NCBI GenBank assembly: GCA_015680685.1
Contig: MNCI01035165.1
Span: forward strand, 360,088-383,960
Source: Gnetum montanum
Taxonomy: Eukaryota; Streptophyta; Gnetopsida; Gnetales; Gnetaceae
DNA: 23,873 bases
Direction: 5' to 3'
The position numbers were made by a program, and so were the translations under genes. The notes beneath the pieces are model-generated. The model was not told where the DNA came from, ran no database searches, and worked only from the letters and a program-made list of their open reading frames with translations. How positions within the stretch are numbered: position 1 is the first letter of the stretch; each line of letters starts with the position of its first letter. Below, piece after piece: positions 10,270 through 19,305 of this stretch.

Positions 10270-10438
10270 AAATCATTGCCTCCCACGTCATGAATCATCG
10301 GCTTGCATGTCATCGAACATCACCTCTCATACCATTAATCATCATCTTTGAACATTGCCTTCCATGCTATAGATCATCACCTCCCATGCCATCGATTATT
10401 TCCTCCCCAACTGTTGATCATCGCCTCTCCCTCCAACA
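10270..10438 (+). repeat. 22-bp tandem array in the spacer
   Basis: About seven units of 22-23 bp plus one shortened unit, for example atcatcacctcccatgccat at 10373 onward and aacattgccttccatgctat at 10351 onward. Each starts with an at-rich atcatc block followed by a pyrimidine block. It ends about 30 bases before the 21-bp array. Confidence 0.7.
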
Positions 10439-10467
10439 CCAAAAAAAACCCTTGTCATCAATGTGTT

Positions 10468-10677
10468 GGGGTCCCATAGGCCTGTGAAGGACTATGCAGG
10501 CTTAGTGTTGAGTTATGTGAGCCTTGGAAGGGCCATGCTAGCCTTAAAAAGGACTACATAGGCCTAGTAAAGGACCACGTAGCCCCAAAGGGGGCAACAC
10601 GAGCCATGACATGGGCCTTGTGTATCCGTAGGGAGGGTCACACAAGCCCTAGGTAGGGTTATGTGGACCCAACACAA
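10468..10677 (+). repeat. 21-bp tandem array, about ten units
   Basis: Units start at 10468, 10489, 10510, 10530, 10551, 10572, 10593, 10614, 10636 and 10657. Eight are exactly 21 bp, one is 20 and one 22. The pattern is ggnccatgnnagccctnnnna, with the first gg and a central agcc/ggcc core best kept. The same array, with four to five units, occurs in copy B at 20743-20826. Despite strong unit divergence the spacing has held. Confidence 0.8.
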
Positions 10678-11036
10678 CATAGCCCCCATCATCATTGACG
10701 TTTACATTTCCTGCCACCATCAATGTGCACCTCGTTGTCTGTCATTACCCTCATCAGTGTATCTAGCCTAGTCGTCGATGCTATCTAGCAACCACCCAAG
10801 CCACCATCGACATGTCATTGTGGCTGTTGCTACCATTGTCCATGCTACTGCATAATAGGAAAATTATCCATCAATGAATGGAAAATTCAAAATTGTCATC
10901 AGCTAATGAAAATTTCAAAATGCCCATCAATTGAATGAAAATTGAAAATTACTGTCATTAAGCCATTAATTTAAATTGAAAACATGTGAGAATAAATTTC
11001 AAAAATAGAATTTGGTGTGTTTGTAACAATAGAGAC
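10678..11036 (+). other. Spacer between 21-bp array and 5S segment
   Basis: No gene. The first part continues the catcat/ccattg-type composition. From 10855 it becomes AT-rich with repeats of the form aatggaaaattcaaaa (for example 10875-10890). The matching stretch in copy B is 21060-21222. Confidence 0.5.
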
Positions 11037-11116
11037 AAAAATTCCACAATTAAGTATGCTTGTGCTAGGGTAAAATTGGGATGGGTGATCCCTCGGGAAG
11101 TCTTGTTTTTCATGCC
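11037..11116 (+). pseudogene. 5S rRNA-derived segment (copy A)
   Basis: It aligns almost without gaps to the 3' two thirds of plant 5S rRNA: ttccacaattaag for the A-box side, then gggatgggtgatcc for the C box, then gggaagtcttgtttttcatgcc for the 3' arm. The first third of the 5S gene is not recognisable. 5S genes carry their RNA polymerase III promoter (A box, intermediate element, C box) internally. Cassandra elements carry 5S in their LTRs, but here it is internal, about 770 bp upstream of the EEP ORF. Confidence 0.8.
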
Positions 11117-11884
11117 AAAAGTTTTAGACTTTAGAAGTCATAACTTTTGATTTCAAAAGCCTTTTCTAACAAATGAAGAGTTGTTTCCAATAGATTTCAA
11201 TCTTCTAGATCCAATGGTGAAGTCATATCCATCCCAGGGAACCATGAAAATTAGTTTTTATTCCTTGCCCAACATAGTGCCTCAACATCCTCAAAAGTTT
11301 GATTTTCACACAACTTAATCATACGACATCTATTTTCAATATTTGAATAGTCATTTCCAACATTTTCACCCTTCTGAACTCAATGGTGAGCTTAGATTTA
11401 TCATTTGGGCACATGGTAATTTTATGATAACATAAATTGAACCTTTTGGGCATTAATATTTAGTACATACCCCTTACAGATAGTCTGAAGATCATGATGG
11501 CATATCATTAATTACACTTTTGGAGTTAGTGTTCTTAAGAGGGGTAGAAAGGTATTTAAAGAATTAGATAATATAGTTACATATTACTAAAATTATATGA
11601 TGTTGTTAAATATTACTAAAATTAGATAATGTAATTATAAAATTATATAATGTAGTTAAATTAGTTGGAGAATCAACTGCTATATCAATATCAATTGATT
11701 ATTAGTTGATGGATCAATTGGTGTATCAGTTGATGAAACAAAATTATTTTTAACAATCAAAAAGATATATATCAATTAGTCCTACAAGAAAAAAATATAA
11801 TAGAATAACATGGAAAGTCATAATCTTATTTCCACAAGGTGTATGATACCAATGAAGAGAAATGATCTAGAGAAGAATCCAAGA
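11117..11884 (+). other. Conserved non-coding stretch upstream of the CCR4-like ORF (copy A)
   Basis: The segments 11117-11440 and 11515-11550 match copy B (21302-21620 and 21790-21830), for example cataacttttgattt. Between 11560 and 11740, copy A has AT-rich duplications (repeats of attagataatgtaa-like and atcaattgatt-like units) that copy B largely lacks. No ORF or promoter is clear. Confidence 0.5.
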
Positions 11885-12985
11885 ATGGTAATGAAAGTTG
11901 CAAACTATGTTCATCACGGGCCTTGGATTGGCGTGAAAATTGATATCCATGCATCTTAATAGAGTTAGAAGATTTGGATGTTGATGTCTTGTGCTTACAA
12001 GAAGTCTTGCCATGGGAATTTCTTTACCAATTCCAATTAGACTTGAAAAGGATGGGATATAGAGATATTTATAAGTAGAAAGGTTCTTGTGGAAGTTTTT
12101 ATTTTGAGCCATATAGATTAGCATATTGTAGAAATCACAACATGGATGGTTGTGTAATCTTTTATAAAGAAGCCAAGTTTGAATTAGTACAAATATTTGA
12201 ATGGAGTTTAGATAATATGATTTTTGAAATTCCAAAACTTCAAGCAATGGAAGGGAAAGAATAGTCAAGGTTAAGGAAGAGTCACATAGCTTTGGCATTG
12301 ATTCTAAAAATCCAGCTGTCAGGGAGATGTGTATGTGTGATTAACACTTATTTAATTGCCAAATCAACATATTCAGATGTTATACTATGTCAAGGAGCAT
12401 ACTTGATCAAGTAGATAGAAGAAAGTTTTGAAGAATAAGTTATTCCTAAGCCATACCGATCTAGTGCCAATTATTCTTTGTGGAGACTTTAATACAAAAA
12501 TGGAAAGTAGTGTTTATTAATTCTTAAAATATGAATTTGTAAAGAAATGTTTGAAAGATGAAATTGATTTGAAGAAGATGTTTCCATCACTTCATCATGT
12601 AATTCCATTGGCTAGTGCATATTCTACTTATTTTGAATCTTTAGTAGATAAATTAGATTCTAGAATTCATGAACATATAATGTTGATGGATAGCACTCAT
12701 CAAGAACCATAGTTTACCAATTACTCTACTATGATTAATGAGGATGGATCAACAACATTTTTCATTGAAACTTTGAACTATATTTGGTACAATGTCTAAT
12801 TCTTCCAAGCTACGAAGTTACTAGAGTTAATTTTTAAAGAAGAAGTTAAGAAGATTCAAGATCAAGCCTTGCCATCCTAAATAAGACTATTCGATCACAT
12901 ACCACTTATGGTAGAATTACAATTACTCCCATTAGTTCATAAGGTTGATCAAGATTAGGGAGTATCTCAGCCTTACTTTTATTGA
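11885..12985 (+). pseudogene. Captured CCR4/Angel-like EEP nuclease, decayed (copy A)
   Basis: CCR4-type enzymes remove mRNA poly(A) tails in the cytoplasm using two metal ions in an EEP fold. Fragments read in order: MKVA at the start, DVDVLCLQEVLPWEFLYQ (11974 onward, with the catalytic Glu), GYRDIYK, NMDGCVIFYKEAKFELVQIF, GRCVCVINTYLIA, VPIILCGDFN (intact, around 12470-12490), FFIETLNYIWYN and FDHIPLMVELQLLP. The pattern MDGxxIxYKEAKFE and the LLEL...SDHIP-like end separate it from LINE endonucleases. About 43 bp are missing at the N-terminus, including the YNVLA motif kept in copy B. The LQEV block and the GDFN/DHIP blocks lie in different frames, so a frameshift separates them. Several stops occur (for example TAG after KE). 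NTHL has become NTYL and LDYIW has become LNYIW, both single transitions. There is no intron over about 1.1 kb. It is not functional. Confidence 0.85.
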
Positions 12986-13392
12986 TGATCTTATTATTTT
13001 ATTCATTGTTTAATTTATATTTTAATTAGATAAGTAAAATATATAAGGTAATGAAAGTTGCGAATAAAGAATTTTCCCTACCTTCACTTAGATAACCAGA
13101 TATAATTACACTTTGTGTGACCCTAGTTAGGATAAGTGATTGGTGGTTGGTAGATCTTTAATTGACCTCTTGTCATTTTCATAGAAAATGAAGTATTAAG
13201 AAAGTAATATTTAAAACTCATATATATTTTTCTCACATATATTTTATTTATAGAATAAGTAAGAAACAACTTCAAGTTCAAAGGAGAAATCAAATTATTG
13301 GAGCACAAGATCATGAAAGAAAGCATTGGAGCTAGAAAAAGATAGAGAACATGGATTTGTTTGAGGAAGAATGAAACCTAAGGAGGGTAGAT
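12986..13392 (+). other. Element A 3' untranslated region and polypurine tract
   Basis: No gene. The stretch 13040-13300 matches copy B 23185-23455 well (ggtggttggtagatctttaa; caacttcaagttcaaaggag). It ends with cctaaggagggtagat (13377-13392), a purine-rich tract directly before the LTR start TGTTACAT, as expected for plus-strand priming. Confidence 0.65.
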
Positions 13393-13965
13393 TGTTACAT
13401 TTCCATTTCCAAATGATGCTACTACCTCATGAAGATGGTATCCCTTCATAATAAGTATTATTTTTATCTTAACAAGACTTGAAAGGGTAGTTGTGATTAA
13501 GACCTAAAAGGGTGCATTGTAATAATAGATGTGTCTCTTAAGGTAACCTTTCGGGGTTTGACCTAAGGCATTTATACTTGGGGTTAGAGGTTGTGCCAGC
13601 ATGGAGTGGTGGAGTTGGTACAGGTAAGTCATGGAAGCTAGGTGAAGTAGAATAGGAAGTGGATTGATCATTTCTTCTGATCGGGTTATAGGCCTAATTG
13701 TGGTGGCAGTGTTGGATTTCCTATAGGGGATAGATGATAAAGGAGGAATACCCCAAGGAACACTCTTAGAGCATGATCCAAATATGCCATTTCATATCAA
13801 TAGAGCATTCTTTTCTTTCCCTTTCTACATTTATCCTATTATTTCCTTTATACATAATGTTAAATATCACATATATTTCACATTTGGTATATTTTCTTTG
13901 TACGCATAATGTCAATATATCATATATTTGACATTTTCCATGACATCTAGTGATGGGATGTCACA
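13393..13965 (+). repeat. 3' LTR of element A
   Basis: Runs from TGTTACATTTCC to GATGTCACA and retains the canonical TG...CA ends. It matches 8173-8718 along its length with many transitions and one extra unit of about 25 bp near 13500. Divergence by eye is well over 10%, so the insertion is old. Confidence 0.85.
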
Positions 13966-14238
13966 ATACCCCCTATGCCCAACCATACAAATCACAAGTG
14001 TTCATGCATAATCTGGTTGATTTTCATTGATGGGATTAGCATGTCATCTATATTGTTAAGCATTGATCATAGGATGCTATCTTCCCATTTGGACTAGTGG
14101 TAGCTTTGTCAGGTATGGTTTAGTTCAAAGTAAGACATATGATTATTGATGTTGTTTTGGCCTTATGCTAATCTTACAATAATAGAGAAATTAATTATTT
14201 AATCTAATTAACAATAGAAATTAAACTCTAAACTAGCT
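13966..14238 (-). other. E1 leader after its 5' LTR
   Basis: No gene. On the minus strand it follows the 5' LTR of E1 and continues at 8172-8045 beyond nested element A, ending at the gag start. Part of it (14238 to about 14120) matches the sequence after the E0 LTR (about 2585-2740), for example aatcatatgtctta versus aatcatatacctca. No clear primer-binding site could be found. Confidence 0.5.
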
Positions 14239-14821
14239 TGTAGGCAATGAGTGTTCATTTCTAGCTTACTGTACACATCTTGAACCCATGTATCCATTAC
14301 TGGGATTACCATGCGCTACGCTATTGGGTGAACCAAGTGATAATGCTACTAGGATTACCAAGTGAATACACATTTATGCTTGCAACTGGTTGCACTCATT
14401 TCACTAATTAATTAACTTGCATGAAATGTAGATATTAACTAAGTACATGAAAAGTAAATTGCATGGAAAGTAAATCTAATCTAAGTCAAATTGTTGTAAT
14501 GAATAAGAATCAATCTCAATCTTATTTCTGTCCATGGAATGTGTCTAGGTACCTTGCCACTCGAATAAAATCCTGTACAACTAACTCAAATCCATACTGT
14601 GGACACCCATTGATTATTATTTAAGACTGCAAAATAAAATTACAAGAGTTTAGCTACTTTATTGACAAAGGAATGGGATGAATCGTGCACCCAAGTGTTG
14701 TATTTATAGGCAAGCATGCATCCTGCGATATTGGATATCCAATGTCATAACTTGTGCTCCGATATCGAATGCCCAATATCAGATACCCAATATATTAGCC
14801 TACAAAAAATACAATTTATTA
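14239..14821 (-). repeat. 5' LTR of family-1 element E1
   Basis: It pairs with 2776-3379. On the minus strand it starts TAATAAATTG (TG end mutated) at 14821 and ends GCCTACA at 14239. U3 includes the 12-bp palindrome ttggatatccaa and other GATATC sites at about 14725-14795. A TATA box, cctataaata (minus strand), is at 14710-14701. Confidence 0.75.
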
Positions 14822-15094
14822 CATGGGAATCACTAGTGTGTACACGTGATCCAATCAAATTTCATGGAAATTATTTACCTAAGTGGCTAATATTCCTAGA
14901 TAGTGAATTATGTAGGCATTAGTTGTTGTCTTTCTAATTCACACTTATGTTAATCTATGTGTATGGTTAAGTGTTTTTGAGGCATAAGATATTTATTTTA
15001 ATACTTTTCATTATTTTCTTTGATTTCTAAATGATTAAGTAAAGAGAGATTTAGTATTTGAATTAACTAACTAATTAACTACTTCATTAACTAA
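14822..15094 (-). other. Sequence downstream of the E2 3' LTR
   Basis: No gene. On the minus strand, aaaaacacttaaccatacac and agacaacaactaatgcctac match the stretch after the E0 LTR (2690-2770). This is either the tail of a longer LTR or a leader. The E1 5' LTR begins at its lower end. Confidence 0.45.
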
Positions 15095-15675
15095 CAAGCC
15101 TAACATAGAGTATCTATTCCCAATTTCCATATGCATCTTGAACGTATGTTAATGTTATTGGGTTACCAAGTGTATACTACTAGGTGTACCAAGTATTCAC
15201 TACTAAGATTACCATGCGTTAATATATTTTTCTTAAAGTGATCATAGTCATATTACTTATGAACTATAATATTAATTACTTATTAAGAGGAATGTAAATT
15301 GCATGTAAAGTAAACTACTAGAAAGTAAAGTTATGCTAGTTCAAGTGCTACAATAAATAGAAGAAAACTCAATTTTATTTCCATTCATGTAAATGTGTCT
15401 AGATATAAATGCACTTGAATAAAATGTTGTACAATCATTTGAATCCACACTACAAGCACTTAGAGAAAAAATATTCTAACTTCTATAGAAAGAAACTATA
15501 AGAGTTTGTGGCTAAGGAAATGACTAAAAGATACCATAAATGCAAGGGGTATGTGGATTTATATAGGCAATGCCTACATTAGTGTCGATGTACTTACGTT
15601 AATGCATCCTAGGATACGTCGACAACTACATCAATGGGTTGCATCAATGTAGCTATCTTATTTGATATTTCATCA
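15095..15675 (-). repeat. 3' LTR of family-1-like element E2
   Basis: On the minus strand it starts TGATGAAATATC at 15675 after the purine tract ctctcatgggggta (15689-15676). A TATA box, tatataaat, is at 15565-15557. Downstream text such as attttattcaagtgcatt matches the same position in the E0 and E1 LTRs. U3 differs: instead of GATATC sites it has atgcat, acgt and catcaatg elements. The lower limit near 15095 is set by alignment with the E1 LTR end. Confidence 0.65.
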
Positions 15676-15899
15676 TACCCCCATGAGAGATTGAATACTT
15701 ATCCTTGAGTAAACAAAACTGGGATTGAGCTTCTTACAAAATTTGGAAAATTATGGAGTTTTATTGACTAACTAATTAACTTACTGATGCTAAATAACTT
15801 TGAGTGCCATATTGTATAGGATACAAATATTGGTGCATTTTACAATAAAAATTTGGACACTTAGAAAAAAATGAGTAGGAGCCTACTAAAAGGATAAAG

Positions 15900-18768
15900 G
15901 TATGATGAAGTCTCATATAGTGCCTAGAAGTGGAGGCTCCTATGGCTCTAATGATCCTTCATCGTATTTTGATGATGATGGAGGTTGAGGCTACCCTATT
16001 GCTACTACTATTGCTACTAGAAATTTGAAGGAATACAAGGGTATCTTAATTTTCTCCTCTTTGTGCCATGGGTTATATATGGTTTAGGTCACTTTGCCTA
16101 GATTAGTTAGAGCATGGATGTTCCATGGGCATGGTAGTGAAGAAAAAATATTCTTCATGTTGACAAACTAGGCTACAAATATTTTAGATTTAATATCAAA
16201 TATTTTGACCAAATTTTGTAGTTGATTATAATCATTTATGCTCCTCACCATGTTGTTAGTAATAGTTTGTTGATCTATGAATTTGCTTTTGAGAACTTCA
16301 AGATTTTTGTTAGCCATTTCTAATCTTTTTTTTTTGTATCTTTATAGAGTTTGAACTTTGCCTTATAGAAAATGTAAGAGCTAGTGACCTACTTCTCCAA
16401 TTCACTTCTTAGCCTTCCTAATGTTAATATTGCTAGGTTTACATATCAGAGGTTAATGAGTTCCATGTACTTGGTCATTTCTTCAATTTGAAACTCCTTT
16501 AGGTGGATGTCTGCTTGATTATATGCATTCATTCCATCAAAGATGGGCTATCACACATTGCCTCCTTGCTAGAGTTGCTGGATAGCCTCATTCACCTTCA
16601 CCTTGGAAAATTTAATTTTCTTTTCATTAACCTCCTTAAGTAGTCCAACCTAGTCCTTATAGTGTTTCTTTACTTTTTTCTAATTTCAAGGCTTCATTTT
16701 TCTAGGTGGCTATCTCGATTCTAATTCTCTGGTAAAGGGCACAGATCTCCTCCATTGAGAGGTTCCTATTTTTAGTTGCCAACCTTCACAAATCCAAGTT
16801 TACCTTAGCAACTTGCTCATGTTTCTATTGGATGTGTTTGACCATTTGATCCTTTTGTTGCTTAACATTTTATGGGTGATGGTTGTCTTTGGTGAAGATC
16901 AAGTTTTTCTTGCAAACTTACAATAGATCCTTGTGAGTGTTATTTTCCATGGCTTTTGACATATATGCATCAAAGATTATCATATATTTGGCATTTTTAG
17001 CCTCCTAATTCTTTTATTTAAGCTATTGAAAAGCTTCACCTCATGTTAGCTTAGGCTAGGGAATGGCAGGATTAGAGAGATGGGTTCACAATTCTCCAAC
17101 TTCCACAACCAACCATCAATTGGTCACAATGGCTTCATCAAGTCACACATTGGCTACTAGAAAATTTCTCCTTATCTCTAAAAGCTATGATTAGTTGGCT
17201 ATGATGTCATCCAAGAGATTAAAAATCTTTGGAAGTGGTTTTCTATCTCCTAGTAGTATTTCCAACTTTTCTTTGTGTTGAGAAGCACTTATTCGGCCAC
17301 TCCCTACTCTTATTGATGCATGGATATCTACCATGGTAGTAATGTCTGGTACTGATGTAGCAAGAGTATTTAGGACTTCTACAACTATATTGACCACCAT
17401 CTTTGCTGCTATCTCTTGGCTCTTGTGTGGCATTACTAGGATTGTTGCCCCTTCTCCTTCCTCTAACATGATAGACAAGGCTACTACATTTTTTGATTTT
17501 TTGGAAAATGCTTCTTTAGGAATAGACATACTAACCTCTTTAGCACTTGGATTAGATCTAACATGTACTTGATTTTATTGTGTAAAGAGTAGTGGTACCA
17601 TCTCATTGGTCAACCAGCTAATGCTCTTTGCAATCTCATTTAGGTGGCTCATTGTGGGATGATAGATGAATGAATTTCCATCACTTGAAGATCCTTGCTA
17701 TTCTTGTAGCTATTGTTACCAAAGTTTTTTGAGATTCTTAGAAGTTGCAAGCATCTCTAGTGTTATTTTTGGAACTATAGGTGGTGGTGGTTGTGGTTGC
17801 TTCTCTTTCTAAAGCATTGTAGCAACCTTATACTTCATCATCTTTTGCCATGATGTGGTAGGAGCACAATGGACCACATTGTTAAAATAGTAGGCTATTG
17901 GTCCCCTTTTGCATAATTTTTGGTTTAAGTATGAAAATGGGAGTATCTTCCTACTCTTTTGCTTTTTCTTAAAATGCTTTTTAATTTCATGGAAATTGAG
18001 TTGGGGTAGGTTGATAGGAAATTTTCACTTAGAGCTACACATGCCATAGCAAAGAAGGCTATCATCTTACTTGGCCTCATTGTTGGATTTAGGTAATAGG
18101 CTATGATTTGAAAGTAAGCTTTTTTTGCTTTTATTAGGGTATCATACTTCTTACAATTCATTCCATAGCACCACTATATCTATTTTCTCTTTACTACAAG
18201 GTTTGCCTACATTAAGATCTCTACTAAATTTGCTCTAGTGTTGGCCTAATTGAGGACTTTTGTAATGGCTTCAACTGAGTAGGAGATAGTGATGTCCTTA
18301 ATCTTGATTAATGCATCTTCTTATCAATTATTCTAGAATAGGTGGGTATTCCTCATGTACCATTTCCCACTATTGAAGAGAATGGGCCATAAAGGAAACC
18401 TCTACAACTGAGGCCTCAACTCTTCTAGTGCTAACTTCAAGAAGGGTCCAAAGTTCAACTCCTTGAAAGATAGAACTTTGGACCTCCTTGGTTCTAATCC
18501 TCTCTAGGTAGCCTTCAGTGAGTGTGAATCTAAGTTAGGCTTGGATCTTGGAATCTCATCCTACCTTGATTGGCCTATTTATGCAACAAGAATTTGCCTA
18601 ACAGTTTCCACTTCTAGCTTCTCTTGAAGAGTCCTAGTAGCATGTGTAGCCTCTACTACTTGCTCCTAGGGCTTTCTTCCTCCTTAGGGTTGATTCTCCC
18701 TAAGCTGTGATGGCCCTCCTGCTTATGGTGCTCTTTTGGGTACCCTCTGCGATCACAATATAATCCAT
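15900..18768 (-). pseudogene. Long decayed ORF of E2, unknown product with coiled coil
   Basis: I do not recognise this protein. The likely start is the ATG at 18768-18766 (MDYIVIAEGTQKST). The N-terminal third is broken by stops but reads as a globular segment, for example IIAYYLNPTMRPSKMIAFF around 18085 and RGPIAYYFNNVVHCAPTTSW near 17900. A Pro-rich linker (QPQPPPPIVP) follows near 17800. The middle part (17529-17191) is open for 112 codons. The C-terminal third is rich in Lys, Glu, Leu, Asn and Gln with heptad-like spacing, for example EMANKNLEVLKSKFIDQQ-like text near 16310, suggesting a coiled coil. It ends near a PQPPSSS segment at about 15980. The layout, a globular head then a coiled coil, recalls uncharacterised plant transposon-associated proteins, but that is a weak resemblance. 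Confidence 0.45.
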
Positions 18769-19305
18769 GATTAGCTGTTTAGTCATAATCTTTGTTTTCT
18801 TTGAATATCTTATTTTGTTAGATCAAGGTATGTTAATTCATTAGGCATTAGTATTTTGTTGTTAAGTTCTTGTTTTATGATTGTAGGCTTGTGGTACTAT
18901 TTTATTATTATTTTATTCCTAGATAATGGAGTTTATTTGTTGATCTTAACCCTTTATGATTTTTATTTTTATATTTTATTCATCAAGAGTTTGAAAAATT
19001 TCAAAAAAGTTTCCATGAAAAAGCTAAGGTTTAAGGCCTCCATGAGATAAAGTGTACCTCCAGTAGCTTTAGGATAGAAAAATTTGCAAAATTGGATAAG
19101 TAGTTTGGAAGTTATGGTGCTTGGAAGGTTCTTTGGCTCTGAAAAATGGTAAAAAATCCCTTAGTGCTTTAGAAAAATGGTGAAAATGTGCTAAGTATTA
19201 TGTGTATTTATAGGATTTTAACCTTGTGTTGACAAGGTTGCGTTGACTGATCCCATTACGTCAATAGGGATGCATTGATGTAGCTATTCTTAACTAGACT
19301 TTTCA
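18769..19305 (-). repeat. 5' LTR-like end and leader of E2
   Basis: On the minus strand it starts TGAAAAGTCTAG. U3 has atagctacatcaatgca and acgtaatggg blocks, and a TATA box, cctataaata, lies at 19214-19205, the same motif as in the E1 5' LTR. Only about 540 bases separate its start from the ATG of the E2 ORF, so LTR plus leader are shorter than elsewhere in the family. The LTR/leader boundary and primer-binding site were not found. Confidence 0.5.

Larger units (their letters stand above)
8173..13965 (+). mobile_element. Element A: non-autonomous LTR retrotransposon carrying a CCR4-like gene
   Basis: It is bounded by LTRs at 8173-8718 and 13393-13965. A primer-binding site complementary to tRNA-iMet follows the first LTR and a purine tract precedes the second. 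The 4.67-kb interior has no gag or pol signature. It holds, in order: an AT-rich leader, a B-box-like dimer (9605-9757), a CT-rich spacer with 22-bp and 21-bp tandem arrays, a 5S-rRNA-derived piece, and a decayed EEP/CCR4-like ORF (11885-12985). The flanks gtact (8168-8172) and atacc (13966-13970) could be a 5-bp target duplication with two transitions. Movement would have required enzymes from another element. It lies inside the leader of E1, so it is the younger of the two. Confidence 0.8.
2776..14821 (-). mobile_element. Family-1 LTR retrotransposon E1 (gag only, with nested element A)
   Basis: Minus-strand order: 5' LTR 14821-14239, leader 14238-13966 resumed at 8172-8045 after the nested element A, decayed gag 8044 to about 6250, non-coding region to 3380, and 3' LTR 3379-2776. 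Without A it is about 6.25 kb. I see no protease, reverse transcriptase, RNase H or integrase motif, and only about 2.9 kb lies between gag and the LTR, largely occupied by the conserved non-coding region. It therefore resembles gag-only, non-autonomous elements of the TR-GAG kind. No convincing target-site duplication is visible (gggca on the left, catgg on the right). Confidence 0.65.
15095..19305 (-). mobile_element. LTR element E2 with an unidentified long ORF
   Basis: Minus-strand order: a 5' LTR-like start at 19305 (TGAAAAGTCTAG, with no purine tract before it), a decayed ORF from 18768 to about 15900, a purine tract and the 3' LTR. U3 of both ends shares atagctacat followed by a catcaatgca-type block, but beyond the TATA box the two ends are hard to align. 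The pairing is therefore uncertain: they may be two ends of one old element or a composite. No gag, reverse transcriptase or integrase motif was seen. Confidence 0.45.

Noticed and set aside
9787-10487. Several overlapping plus-strand ORFs as genes
   Set aside because: They lie in a CT-rich, tandemly repeated spacer, overlap one another in different frames, and have no counterpart in copy B.
10468-10677. CRISPR-like array
   Set aside because: Units are contiguous 21-mers without unique spacers, and the context is a plant retroelement.
11037-11116. A functional 5S rRNA gene or a Cassandra LTR
   Set aside because: The 5' third is missing, the sequence is mutated, and it lies in the interior of element A, away from its LTRs.
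11867-12298. 143-codon minus-strand ORF
   Set aside because: It is antisense to the CCR4-like ORF and shows no family signature; it is a shadow frame.
17333-17572. 79-codon plus-strand ORF
   Set aside because: It is antisense to the open middle segment of the E2 ORF and has the composition expected of a shadow frame.
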